DNA from: Brevundimonas lenta | Lineage (GTDB): Bacteria > Pseudomonadota > Alphaproteobacteria > Caulobacterales > Caulobacteraceae | DNA: 64,000 nucleotides | Assembly: GCF_014196335.1 (NCBI RefSeq) | Contig: NZ_JACIDM010000003.1 | Coordinates: forward strand, 248,001 to 312,000 | Direction: 5' to 3' | Program-made: the position numbers and the translations under genes | The notes under the pieces: model-generated | Seen by the model: only the letters and a program-made list of their open reading frames with translations | What the model was told of the DNA's origin: nothing | Database searches by the model: none | In this document: positions 7,477 to 15,788 of the stretch, one piece after another | Position numbering within the stretch: the first letter of the stretch is position 1 | Layout of the letters: every line of letters begins with the position of its first letter

Positions 7477-7857
7477 ATGCTGTTTCTGCTGAACGACGTC
7501 GTGTTCGATCTGGACGAGACCTGCCCGGTCACGCCCAACGACGCGCGCCGCTTCGACAACCTCAGCCTCGACTATGTGCTGGAGCTGGGTTGCGAGCTGT
7601 TCGCCGAAGACCCGCTTCTGCACAAGAACGACCCGCAACGCGCCCGCCGTCTGGCGTGGCTGATCCACGACCGCAGCCCGGAAGTGAACGCGGCGCTGTT
7701 CGCGGCGCCGGAAGCCGGCTGCAACCCGGATCTGGTGGAGCCGCAGTTCTGCGCCCTGCCGGAAGCCATCATGGTGCAGCTGAAGAACCGCGCCTCGAAG
7801 GGCAAGCTGGACGCCGTGGCCGCCGACAAGGCCGTGTGGATGCGCCTCGCCGCCTGA
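7477..7857 (+). CDS. Hypothetical cytoplasmic protein
   Basis: A 126-aa protein, MLFLLNDVVFDLDE at the start, with a mixed helical composition, no signal peptide and no recognisable catalytic motif. It carries several cysteines (DETCPV, LGCELF, AGCNPD, FCALPE). I chose ATG 7477 with GGTGGGTG in front; a GTG at 7468 is an in-frame alternative. The family is not recognised with confidence; it looks like a conserved alphaproteobacterial hypothetical. It lies directly upstream of the metallopeptidase pair but with a 67-bp gap, so co-transcription is only possible. Confidence 0.55.
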   Translation: MLFLLNDVVFDLDETCPVTPNDARRFDNLSLDYVLELGCELFAEDPLLHKNDPQRARRLAWLIHDRSPEVNAALFAAPEAGCNPDLVEPQFCALPEAIMVQLKNRASKGKLDAVAADKAVWMRLAA

Positions 7858-7924
7858 TACGGCTCTGCTGGCCCTGAGGTTGTTGATCCGCTACCTGCAG
7901 TCTTCAGAGACCCGGGGCGCGAAA

Positions 7925-9508
7925 ATGAACCTTACGACGATCGTGAAAGCGGTCGCCATGTCCATCATGGCGGCGACGATGCTGGCCGCCGGACCAGCGC
8001 GGGCCGAGTGGCTGAAGGCCGAAAGCCGCAACTTCGTCATCTATTCGCAGGGCACCGAGAGCTCGCTTCGCCGGTACGCGCGGACGCTGGAGCTTTACGA
8101 CTACATCCTTCGCGCCGGCATGGGCATGCCGCTGGATGCGCCGCCCGCGCGCCAGCTGCCGATCTTCCTGGTGCATGGCCGGAACGGCTTGCTCGAGATT
8201 CATCCGGGCTCGCCCCCGCACGCCGCCGGAACCTATTTCCCCGCCTCGGAAGGCATCTTCGCCGCCGCGTTCAGCGACCGCGAAATGGACTTCCTGCTGC
8301 ACGAGTATTTCCACCACTTCAGCTTCCAGAACGGGACGGCGGCGCAGCTGCCGGGCTGGCTGGTGGAAGGCCTGGCCGAATATTTCATGACCGCGGAAGT
8401 GCGCGGCAACACCGTCCGCATCGGCAACTACAACGCCAACCGGGCCGACTGGCTGTTGAACGCCAACTGGCTGCCGCTGGAGGAATTGCTGTCGAAACGG
8501 CCGCGCGAGATCACGCGAACCGGCCACCGCGACACCTACTATCCGGTGGCCTGGCTGATGACCCACTGGTTCATGAGCGACGACACCCGCCGGGGGCAGC
8601 TGGGCGCCTACGAACAGGCTGTCTCGGGCGGCGCCGATCCGGTCGACGCGATGGAGAGCGCGACGGGGATGACCCTGGCCGAAATCCGGTCGGCGCTGCG
8701 GTCGTACATGCGCGGGTCGCTGCAGATCCGGATCTATGAGATCAACCGGCCGGAGCCGGAGATCACCGTCACCCGCCTGCCGGAGTCGGCGGATGACCTG
8801 CTGCTGCTGGGACAGAGGCTGAAGGTCGGGGTCCCCGAGGATCAACGTGCCGCCACGGCGGCGCTGGTTCGCCAGCGGGCGGCGCGGCATCCCGACGACC
8901 CGTTCGCCATGCTGCAGCTGGGCCATGCGGAGTTGCATTTCGGCGAACCGGAGGCGGGCGAGGCGGTGCTGCTGCGACTGCTGGAGATCGAACCGACGAA
9001 CGTCGAGGCACTGCAACTGCTGGCCAGCCGGCACATGCGCCTTGCGGCGGGGGATCCGGAGAACGGGGAGACCCACATGCGGCGCGCGCGCGGCTATCTG
9101 GGCCGGGCCTATTCGGCGAACAACGAGCAGTACTACACGCTCTACATGCTGGCGCAGACGCGCGAGGGCGGGCCCGGCTATCCGAACGAGAACGATCTGC
9201 TGACCTGGCACCTGGCCTATGAACGGGCGCCGCAACTGACCGGCATTCGCCTGGGGTATGCGTCGGCGCTGATGGAGGCGGAGGAGTACGGGACCGCCAT
9301 CGCCCTGCTGGAGCCGCTGGCCAACGCCCCGCACGGGGGCGGGTCGTCCGACGCCGCACAGGAGCTGCTGGAGCGCGCCAGAGCAGGCGCAGCGCCGTTC
9401 ACCCGGGACGAACGCGATGCGGTCGAGGAAGCGGCCTCGACCTCCCCCACCCAGCCGGATCAGGATGCGTCACAGCCCGCCGAACCGGAGCCCGCTGAGG
9501 GAACCTAA
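7925..9508 (+). CDS. Secreted HExxH metallopeptidase-like protein with TPR region
   Basis: A 527-aa protein. A signal peptide is evident (MNLTTIVKAVAMSIMAATML, cleavage near AARAE-type PARA-E). The first half resembles DUF1570 / peptidase MA-like gluzincins: HEYFHH at about residues 126-131 is a zinc-binding HExxH motif, followed about 20 residues later by GWLVEGLAEYF, whose Glu is a plausible third ligand, then YYPVAWLMTHWFM. The second half (about 290-490) is helical with TPR-like repeats (AMLQLGHAELHFGEPEAGEAV and similar). The C-terminus is acidic and Pro-rich. The start ATG 7925 is chosen from the signal peptide. The gene at 9811 is a tandem paralogue with the same architecture. Substrate unknown; periplasmic location inferred. 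Confidence 0.78.
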   Translation: MNLTTIVKAVAMSIMAATMLAAGPARAEWLKAESRNFVIYSQGTESSLRRYARTLELYDYILRAGMGMPLDAPPARQLPIFLVHGRNGLLEIHPGSPPHAAGTYFPASEGIFAAAFSDREMDFLLHEYFHHFSFQNGTAAQLPGWLVEGLAEYFMTAEVRGNTVRIGNYNANRADWLLNANWLPLEELLSKRPREITRTGHRDTYYPVAWLMTHWFMSDDTRRGQLGAYEQAVSGGADPVDAMESATGMTLAEIRSALRSYMRGSLQIRIYEINRPEPEITVTRLPESADDLLLLGQRLKVGVPEDQRAATAALVRQRAARHPDDPFAMLQLGHAELHFGEPEAGEAVLLRLLEIEPTNVEALQLLASRHMRLAAGDPENGETHMRRARGYLGRAYSANNEQYYTLYMLAQTREGGPGYPNENDLLTWHLAYERAPQLTGIRLGYASALMEAEEYGTAIALLEPLANAPHGGGSSDAAQELLERARAGAAPFTRDERDAVEEAASTSPTQPDQDASQPAEPEPAEGT

Positions 9509-9639
9509 AGCACCGCGTTGAAGACGACGTGCACCACGATCGCGCACAGGACGATCAGGCCGAAGCCGGCTGCGAGGCAGAGCGCGGGGTGAGGTTGGTT
9601 CGGCGCCGGTGGGGGCGTTTCGGGCAGGTCGAGAGCCAT
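9505..9639 (-). CDS. Small single-pass membrane protein (44 aa)
   Basis: A short minus-strand gene between the two metallopeptidase paralogues. It encodes 44 residues starting MALDLPETPPPAPNQPHPAL, then one hydrophobic helix (about residues 21-40, with FGLIVLCAIVVHVVF) and NAVL at the end. Support: an excellent ribosome binding site (GAAGGA about 6 nt before the ATG at 9637-9639), a proline-rich cytosolic or periplasmic tail followed by a perfect-length transmembrane span, and a stop that overlaps the convergent metallopeptidase stop. Function unknown. Confidence 0.6.
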   Translation of the reverse strand: MALDLPETPPPAPNQPHPALCLAAGFGLIVLCAIVVHVVFNAVL

Positions 9640-9810
9640 GGCCGTTCCTTCGTTTCCAGAGGCGGCGCCCGATTGCGTGACCGGGTCGTCTCGCGTGACA
9701 GGACGATGACTCCAAAAACCTGACGTGGCGAGGGGTTATTGCATCGCTCCGGGCGAGGCTGGCCGTCGCCTCGCTTCGTGCTACCCTGGAGGCGTGTCCG
9801 GGGGGAAACC

Positions 9811-11331
9811 ATGAAGGCTCTGCAACTACTGGTGGCGTGCGTCGCCATGCTCGTGCTGTCGGCGGCGGGAAGCGCCTCGGCGGCGGACTGGCATCGCGCC
9901 GAGACGCCCCGGTTCATCGTCTACAGCAACGGCGATCCCACGAGCCTGCGGGAAGCGGCGCTTGAGCTGGAGCTGTACGACAGCGCGCTTCGCTTCATGC
10001 ACGGCCTCGACGTCAACGCCGCGCCGGCGCGCAAGCTGTCGATCTATCTGGTCCGCGATACGGCCGGACTGCGCCAGGTCTCGCCGGATGCGCCGGAGAT
10101 GATGCGCGGCTTCTACCGGGCCTCGAACGACGAGATTTTCGCCATCGCCATCCGCGAGCGGCGCAACATGCGCACGCTGCTGCACGAATACGCGCACCAC
10201 TTCATGCTGGCGAATTTCGCCTCCGGCTATCCGTCGTGGCTGGTCGAGGGCTACGCCGAGTATTTCGGCACGGCCGACATCGACGCGCACCAGATCACCA
10301 TCGGCCTGCCTGACCCCGACCGGCAGTCGTGGCTGAGCTATGCGGACTGGCTTCCGCTGCGCTCGGTGCTGGAAGGCCGGCCGTCGGACTTCAATACGAA
10401 CATCCAGGTGACCCAGTTCTACGGCCAGTCGTGGATGCTGACGCACTGGTTCATGTCCGACGCCGCGCGGCTGCGCCAGCTGGTCGCCTACGCCCAGAAC
10501 CTGCAGGCGGGGATGGACCCGGTCGAGGCGATCGAGGACGCGACCGGCATGAGCGTGGCCGACCTCGAGCGGACCCTGAAGGCCTACGCCGGCCAGCGGG
10601 TGGCGCTGAAGCGCTTCTCGGCCGACCAGTTCGCGCGGCCCAACGTCGAGATCACGACGCTGTCGCCCGGAGCGGGCGACCTGCTGCTGGCGAGCCTGCG
10701 GCTAAACAACCCGCTGGGCGAGGAAGGCGGCGCCCAGGCGCTGGGACTGATCCGGGCCAAGGCCGCGCGCTATCCCGGCGATCCGTTCGTCGAAACCGTG
10801 CTGGCGCGCGCCGAGATCGACTACGGCGACCCGCAGACGGCGGAGGCCGTGCTGCAGCGTCGTCTGGCGGCCAATGCGGACGATATCGACGCCCTTATGC
10901 TGCTGGCCAGAATCCGGCTGAAGGCGATGGAAACCGCGGGCGACAACGAGCTGGCGATGGGCCGCGAGGCGCGCAACTTCCTGGCCCGCGCCTACCAGTT
11001 GGACCCCAACCGCTATCAAATCCTGTACCAGCTGGGTCAGGTGCGGCAGCTGTCGTCCAACTATCCGACCGACAACGACATGGCCTCGATCCTGACCGCC
11101 TATGACCTGGCGCCGCAGGTGGGCTCCATCCGCTTCGCCGCGGCCCGGGCGCACCTGATGCGGCGCGAGTACGACGAAGGGATCACCCTGCTGGAGCCGC
11201 TGGCGAACGATCCCCACTCGGACGGAACGGCGGCGGCGGCCAAGGCGATGATCGCCCGCGCCGTCTCGATGCGCGACGGGACGACCACCACCGACGTCAT
11301 CGAGGTGGTGGTCGAAGCCCCGGCGGAGTGA
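9811..11331 (+). CDS. Secreted HExxH metallopeptidase-like protein with TPR region (paralogue)
   Basis: A 506-aa tandem paralogue of the 7925 gene. A signal peptide starts MKALQLLVACVAMLVLSAAG and is cleaved near ASAAD. The zinc motif HEYAHH is at about residues 125-130, followed by YPSWLVEGYAEYF; SWMLTHWFM aligns with the equivalent stretch in the first copy. The C-terminal half is TPR-like (FVETVLARAEIDYGDPQTAEAV). Divergence between the copies is extensive outside these motifs, so the duplication is old. The start ATG 9811 follows GGGGGGAAA. Three hairpins follow the stop. Function is unknown; a periplasmic protein-processing role is inferred from the fold. Confidence 0.78.
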   Translation: MKALQLLVACVAMLVLSAAGSASAADWHRAETPRFIVYSNGDPTSLREAALELELYDSALRFMHGLDVNAAPARKLSIYLVRDTAGLRQVSPDAPEMMRGFYRASNDEIFAIAIRERRNMRTLLHEYAHHFMLANFASGYPSWLVEGYAEYFGTADIDAHQITIGLPDPDRQSWLSYADWLPLRSVLEGRPSDFNTNIQVTQFYGQSWMLTHWFMSDAARLRQLVAYAQNLQAGMDPVEAIEDATGMSVADLERTLKAYAGQRVALKRFSADQFARPNVEITTLSPGAGDLLLASLRLNNPLGEEGGAQALGLIRAKAARYPGDPFVETVLARAEIDYGDPQTAEAVLQRRLAANADDIDALMLLARIRLKAMETAGDNELAMGREARNFLARAYQLDPNRYQILYQLGQVRQLSSNYPTDNDMASILTAYDLAPQVGSIRFAAARAHLMRREYDEGITLLEPLANDPHSDGTAAAAKAMIARAVSMRDGTTTTDVIEVVVEAPAE

Positions 11332-11341
11332 CTTTCGGGCC

Positions 11342-11365
11342 GGGCCGCGCCCGTTCGCGCGGCCC
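11342..11365 (+). terminator. Terminator-like hairpin 1 downstream of metallopeptidase gene
   Basis: A perfect 9-bp stem (GGGCCGCGC / GCGCGGCCC) with a CCGTTC loop starts 10 bp after the stop at 11331. There is no T-run. The same stem recurs at 11409-11432. Confidence 0.5.
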
Positions 11366-11369
11366 CCTA

Positions 11370-11389
11370 GCGAGGGCCTTCGCCCTCGC
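11370..11389 (+). terminator. Terminator-like hairpin 2 between metallopeptidase and prfC
   Basis: A perfect 8-bp stem GCGAGGGC / GCCCTCGC closed by a CTTC tetraloop. It sits between two copies of the GGGCCGCGC stem and completes a run of three strong hairpins in the 112-bp gap. Confidence 0.5.
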
Positions 11390-11408
11390 ATCGGGTGACT
11401 TTCCCGCC

Positions 11409-11432
11409 GGGCCGCGCTAGTTCGCGCGGCCC
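11409..11432 (+). promoter_or_regulatory. Hairpin 3 abutting the prfC ribosome binding site
   Basis: A second copy of the 9-bp stem GGGCCGCGC / GCGCGGCCC (loop TAGTTC). Its 3' arm ends at 11432, immediately before the AAGGA Shine-Dalgarno at 11433-11437 of prfC (ATG 11444). It may act as a leader structure as well as a terminator. Confidence 0.45.
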
Positions 11433-11443
11433 AAGGACCGAAC

Positions 11444-13075
11444 ATGTCGAAACTGACCCTCCAGGATGAGGCCCTGCGCCGCAGGACCTTCGCCATCATC
11501 GCGCACCCCGATGCGGGCAAGACCACGCTGACCGAGCACATCCTGCTGGCGGGCGGCGCCATCCGCGCGGCCGGCGCCGTGCGGGCGCGGGGCGAGAACC
11601 GCCGCACGCGTTCGGACTGGATGAAGATCGAGAAGGAGCGCGGCATCTCGGTCAGCGCCTCGGTCATGACGTTCGAGCACGACGGCAAGATGTTCAACCT
11701 GCTGGACACGCCGGGCCACGAGGACTTCTCGGAAGACACCTACCGGACGCTGACCGCCGCCGACTGCGCCATCATGGTGCTGGACGCCGCCAAGGGCATC
11801 GAGCCGCAGACGCTGAAGCTGTTCGAGGTCTGCCGTCTGCGCGACATCCCGATCATCACCTTCATCAACAAGCTGGACCGCGAGGCCCAGGACCCGATGG
11901 CGCTGCTGGACGATATCGCCAGCCGCCTGCAGCTGGACCCGGCGCCGATCTGGTGGCCGGCGGAGAGCGGCAACCGCCTGCGCGGGATGGTCGAGCTGGG
12001 GACCGGGACGTTCCAGCCCTATGCGAAGAAAATCGCCGGGGCCGCCGAGGACCCCGGCCACCCCGAGGCGCTGCCGCTGGCCGACGCCGCGGAGTATTTC
12101 GAGGAAGGCGAACAGCAGGCGCTGACCGATGCGCTGGAGCTGGTCGAGGGCGGCTATCCGGCGTTCGATCGCCAATCGTTCCTGGAAGGCCATCTGACGC
12201 CGGTGCTGTGGGGCTCGGCCCTGCGCCACTTCGGCATCGACGAACTGCTGAAGGCGATCGGCGAATGGGCCCCGGCGCCCAAGGTGATGAAGGCGCAGAA
12301 GGCCGCGCCGCCGGAAACGCGCAACGCCCCTGCCCCGGTCGACACGACGGTGGAGCCCGGCTCGACCGAGGTGACCGGTTTCGTGTTCAAGGTGCAGGCG
12401 AACATGGACCCGAACCACCGGGACCGGATCGCGATGTTCCGGATGGCGTCGGGCAGCTTCAAGCGCGGCATGAAGCTGAAGGTGCAGAACACGGGCAAGT
12501 CGCTGAGCGTGAATGCGCCGATCATGTTCTTCGCCTCGGACCGCGAACTGGCCGAGGACGCCTATGCGGGCGACGTGATCGGGATCCCGAACCACGGCGT
12601 GCTGCGGGTCGGCGACAGCCTGTCGGAGAGCGGCATGATCCGCTTCGCCGGCCTGCCGAATTTCGCGCCGGAAATCCTGCAGCGCGTGCGGGTCAAGGAT
12701 CCGCTGAAGGCCAAGCACCTGAAGAAGGCGCTGGAGGGCCTGGCCGAAGAAGGCGTCACCCAGCTGTTCCGGCCGGAACTGGGTTCGGACTTCATCGTCG
12801 GCGCCGTGGGCCAGCTGCAGTTCGAGGTCATGGCCGACCGGCTGGGCGAGGAATACGGGCTGGAGGTGATCTTCGAGCCGAGCCCCTACGCCGAGGCGCG
12901 CTGGATCGGCGGCGCGAAGGCCGACCTTGAGGATTTCGCGGGCAAGTACCGCGGCCAGATGGCGAGCGACATCGACAACGACCCGGTGTTCCTGGCCAAG
13001 TCGAGCTGGGAGACTGGCTATGTCGGCGAGCGCTTCCCGAAGGTGGCGTTCACGAAGACCAAGGAACGCGGCTAG
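11444..13075 (+). CDS. prfC: Peptide chain release factor 3 (RF3)
   Basis: A 543-aa translational GTPase; length is right for RF3 (about 530). GTP-binding motifs are intact: G1 in AHPDAGKTTLTEHIL, G3 DTPGHEDFSEDTYR and G4 NKLDRE. Domain II and the RF3-specific C-terminal region follow (TGFVFKVQANMDPNHRDRIA, then AVGQLQFEVM and AFTKTKERG). RF3 recycles RF1 and RF2 from the ribosome after peptide release. The Thr/Arg-rich segment GENRRTRSDWMKIEKERGIS is diagnostic of RF3 against EF-G. It starts at ATG 11444 after AAGGA and is preceded by three hairpins, so it is likely transcribed separately from the upstream metallopeptidase. Confidence 0.95.
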   Translation: MSKLTLQDEALRRRTFAIIAHPDAGKTTLTEHILLAGGAIRAAGAVRARGENRRTRSDWMKIEKERGISVSASVMTFEHDGKMFNLLDTPGHEDFSEDTYRTLTAADCAIMVLDAAKGIEPQTLKLFEVCRLRDIPIITFINKLDREAQDPMALLDDIASRLQLDPAPIWWPAESGNRLRGMVELGTGTFQPYAKKIAGAAEDPGHPEALPLADAAEYFEEGEQQALTDALELVEGGYPAFDRQSFLEGHLTPVLWGSALRHFGIDELLKAIGEWAPAPKVMKAQKAAPPETRNAPAPVDTTVEPGSTEVTGFVFKVQANMDPNHRDRIAMFRMASGSFKRGMKLKVQNTGKSLSVNAPIMFFASDRELAEDAYAGDVIGIPNHGVLRVGDSLSESGMIRFAGLPNFAPEILQRVRVKDPLKAKHLKKALEGLAEEGVTQLFRPELGSDFIVGAVGQLQFEVMADRLGEEYGLEVIFEPSPYAEARWIGGAKADLEDFAGKYRGQMASDIDNDPVFLAKSSWETGYVGERFPKVAFTKTKERG

Positions 13076-13166
13076 GCTGTTCGCGTATCGGCGATATTGC
13101 TACTTGAAATAGGCAAACCTCGCGCCTAGCGTGCCGGTCCTCGCATGAACGCAAGGACCTCCGTGG

Positions 13167-14627
13167 ATGTCGACGCCGAGTGTGCTGGCCATCGTCGATG
13201 CGGCGACGGCCGAGTGGGCCCATTGGGGCAAGGCGACCTGGAACTGCATCACGGGCGCGAAGTCGTCCGGCTTCCACGTCGACGATGAAACCGCCTATGC
13301 GCGGTATGTCATCGACACCTATCTGCCGCTGCATTTCCGGCCGCCGATCCGGTGGCCGAGCCCGGCGGATATCAGCAACGACGACTACTACTGGTCCGCC
13401 GTCTGCGTCTCCTACATCATGCGCAAGGCGGGCTTCGCGCCGGCGGACTTCCCGATCGGGCAGGCGCATTCGACCTACGTCACCTGGGCGATCAAGAACC
13501 GGAAATCCGGGACGCCGGCGGCCTACTGGGGCTATCGCGTCGACGATGCGCTGGCGACGCCGGAGGTGGGCGACATCATCGCCTATGCGCGCGGGCGCAA
13601 CATGACCCGGGCCAAGGCCCTTACCTATTACGACCGGACCGGCGGCTATGAGAGCCATGCGGACATCGTGGTGGCGAAGCGGCCGGGCGAGATCGATGTG
13701 ATCGGCGGCAATGTCCGGGACTCCGTGACGAAGAAGACGCTTCGCATCGACGCCTCCGGCCGTATCGCCGACCCCCATCATCACTGGTTCGCGGTCATGC
13801 GGCGACGCGACCTCGCGGCCGGGGCCACGGCCCTGATTTCGCCGACGGACTGGCGTCAGGCGGCGGTGAAGATCACCTGCGGGTTCGAGGTCAACGGCGA
13901 TCCCTATGAGGGGGTGTCCGGCGATTTCGACGGCATGGGGGTGTCGTGCGGCGCCCTGCAATGGAACATCGGTTCGAACTCGCTGCAGCCGATGGTGAAG
14001 GCGGTGGGCAAGCCCGCCGTGCTCGCCGCCATGCCGACGCTGGGCGCGGCGTTCTGGACGGCCTGCAACGGATCGGTGAGCGCGGGGCTGACCACTGTCC
14101 GCGGCTGGCAGAGCGGGTCGAAGCTGAACGCCACGGCGAAGGCCGAGCTGAAGGCGCTGATGGGGTCCGCCGGCATGCGCGCCGAGCAGGACAAGCGCAT
14201 CGACGAGGTGGCGGACCGGGCGCAGGCGGCGATGGACCGATGGGTCGCCGACGGCGGGACGTCGAGCAAGCGGCTGTTCTGCTGGTTCTTCGACCTGGTG
14301 ACCCAGAACGGGGGAATGAAGACGCTCACCCGGGCCAAGGTCCTGGCCTTCATCGCAGCCGCCGGACCGGCCAACGCGGACGACGTGGTCTGCGATTTCC
14401 TGGCCGGTCAGGCCGGAACCGGTCATGCGAAGGATGCGAGGGCCAATGGCGCCCTGTGGCGGGGCGTGACCGGTGAGAAGCTGGAACTGCTGGTGATGTC
14501 CTATCTGCGCTCGGACCTGTCCGCGTCGGCGTGGCGGCTTCCGGTCATGAACCGCAAGGGCGCCATTGCGATCGGCAAGGGCCACGTCAACGGCGGCCTG
14601 TGGGACTTCTCCGCCCTCGGGCTTTGA
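13167..14627 (+). CDS. Two-domain DUF2272-like putative peptidoglycan hydrolase
   Basis: A 486-aa protein without a signal peptide. The N-terminal part (about 1-215) matches DUF2272, a papain/CHAP-like amidase fold: YYWSAVCVSYIMRKAGF supplies the presumed catalytic Cys (near residue 77) and ESHADIVV the His. The C-terminal part (about 230-485) is a different module with CGFEVNGDPYEGVSGDFDG then GVSCGALQWNIG, where Glu/Asp spacing and the GALQWN motif resemble lysozyme/chitosanase-like glycosidases. A double wall-hydrolase is therefore inferred. No export signal is visible, so release by lysis or a dedicated secretion route would be required. It stands alone between prfC and small secreted-protein genes. 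Confidence 0.65.
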   Translation: MSTPSVLAIVDAATAEWAHWGKATWNCITGAKSSGFHVDDETAYARYVIDTYLPLHFRPPIRWPSPADISNDDYYWSAVCVSYIMRKAGFAPADFPIGQAHSTYVTWAIKNRKSGTPAAYWGYRVDDALATPEVGDIIAYARGRNMTRAKALTYYDRTGGYESHADIVVAKRPGEIDVIGGNVRDSVTKKTLRIDASGRIADPHHHWFAVMRRRDLAAGATALISPTDWRQAAVKITCGFEVNGDPYEGVSGDFDGMGVSCGALQWNIGSNSLQPMVKAVGKPAVLAAMPTLGAAFWTACNGSVSAGLTTVRGWQSGSKLNATAKAELKALMGSAGMRAEQDKRIDEVADRAQAAMDRWVADGGTSSKRLFCWFFDLVTQNGGMKTLTRAKVLAFIAAAGPANADDVVCDFLAGQAGTGHAKDARANGALWRGVTGEKLELLVMSYLRSDLSASAWRLPVMNRKGAIAIGKGHVNGGLWDFSALGL

Positions 14628-14739
14628 GCGACACGGCGGCGCGGAGATCGCCGTACCGGGTGAAACCCGGACTTCCCCCCGTCTCCCGACCGTGGTTCTC
14701 TGTCAGGACCAGCGGCCCGGGCGTGCCGTGGAGGACCCC

Positions 14740-15084
14740 ATGCTCGCGATGGCCATCACGGCCGTGCTTTCCTTCAGCGCCCCCCAGGCGGCGCAGGGCG
14801 ACCTCCTGCCCTATGAGGAAATCGTGCGCTGCGCCGGCCTGACCCAGGCGGCGTCGGAGCTGGAAGGCGGCGAGAGCAGCGAGGGCCGGTCCCTGTACGA
14901 CGCCGCCCTGTACTGGTCGCTGACGGCGATTCAGGCCGCCCACACCGCCGGGCGCGCCCCCAGCGTCGCCGAAACCGACCAGACGCGGGCCCGCATCCGG
15001 GCCGTGCGGGAGCTGAGCGCCAACGACGCCGCAGCGCGGACGGAGTTGCAACGATGCCGCGCCCGGGCGCCGACGCTGGGCTGA
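14740..15084 (+). CDS. Small secreted protein
   Basis: A 114-aa protein starting MLAMAITAVLSFSAPQAAQG, a short signal peptide, followed by a helical mature part with two cysteines (IVRCAGLTQ and LQRCRARAP) that could form a disulfide. The ATG at 14740 follows GAGGA; the longer open frame from 14566 lies within the preceding gene's end and is not credible. Function unknown; periplasmic location inferred. Confidence 0.6.
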   Translation: MLAMAITAVLSFSAPQAAQGDLLPYEEIVRCAGLTQAASELEGGESSEGRSLYDAALYWSLTAIQAAHTAGRAPSVAETDQTRARIRAVRELSANDAAARTELQRCRARAPTLG

Positions 15085-15157
15085 CCGCTTTCACCCGCTG
15101 GCGCCCCGCCCGCACCGGTTGTAGCTTGACGGTTCGGACTTCGGGGGAAGCATTTCC

Positions 15158-15688
15158 ATGCGTAAATCATCCGTGGCGGCGATCTGCGCCGCCCTCGCCA
15201 TCGGCCTGCCTGTGGCGGCGACGACCACGCCGGCCGCAGCGCAGGAAGCGCGCGTCGGCCAGGCCCAGATCTATCGCAGCCTGCTGCAATCCGACCTGGC
15301 CTCCCTGCTGAACGACATGGGCTTCGCGACGGTGAAGAAGGCCCAGGGCGGACGGTTCGACATCGAGACGACCGACGGCTTCAAATACTCGGTCGAACTG
15401 ATGATCTGCGATCTCGAGGACCAGCCGCCGGGCTGCCTGGGCGTCAGCATCTTCGCGACCTGGGGCGTGAACGCAGGCGACGAGACCAAGCTGCGCGGCG
15501 CGATCGACAACTTCAACAACGAGTACCGGATCGGCAAGGCGCTGATGCTGGAGAACAGCATCTACGCCGAGCGCTACGTCACGACCGACGGCGGCGTGAC
15601 GCTTCAGCACATCCGCGAAGAGATCGGCGAGTTCGAGGCCGCGATGTTCCAGTTCAACGAAATGATGAACCAGTCGCTGGGCGCCTAG
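15158..15688 (+). CDS. Secreted YbjN domain-containing protein
   Basis: A 176-aa protein. A signal peptide (MRKSSVAAICAALAIGLPVA, cleavage at AAA-QE near residue 28) is followed by a YbjN-type domain: LLNDMGFATVKKAQGGRFDIETTDGFKYSVELMICD, then a Cys pair (MICDLED and PPGCLGV), then AIDNFNNEYRIGKALM and the ERYVTTDGGVTLQHI strand. The YbjN fold is related to the type III chaperone-like fold; its role is not known. It lies 73 bp after the small secreted-protein gene in the same orientation, with [17 protein letters not shown] Shine-Dalgarno sequence in front. Confidence 0.72.
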   Translation: MRKSSVAAICAALAIGLPVAATTTPAAAQEARVGQAQIYRSLLQSDLASLLNDMGFATVKKAQGGRFDIETTDGFKYSVELMICDLEDQPPGCLGVSIFATWGVNAGDETKLRGAIDNFNNEYRIGKALMLENSIYAERYVTTDGGVTLQHIREEIGEFEAAMFQFNEMMNQSLGA

Positions 15689-15788
15689 GCCGTTCGTACA
15701 GCAGAACCGTTCCCGCGGCGCTGCGTTTGCTCCTGAGACCCCGGTGACGCGTCATCCGTCCCGATGCGGGACGAGGGAGCAAGCGGGA

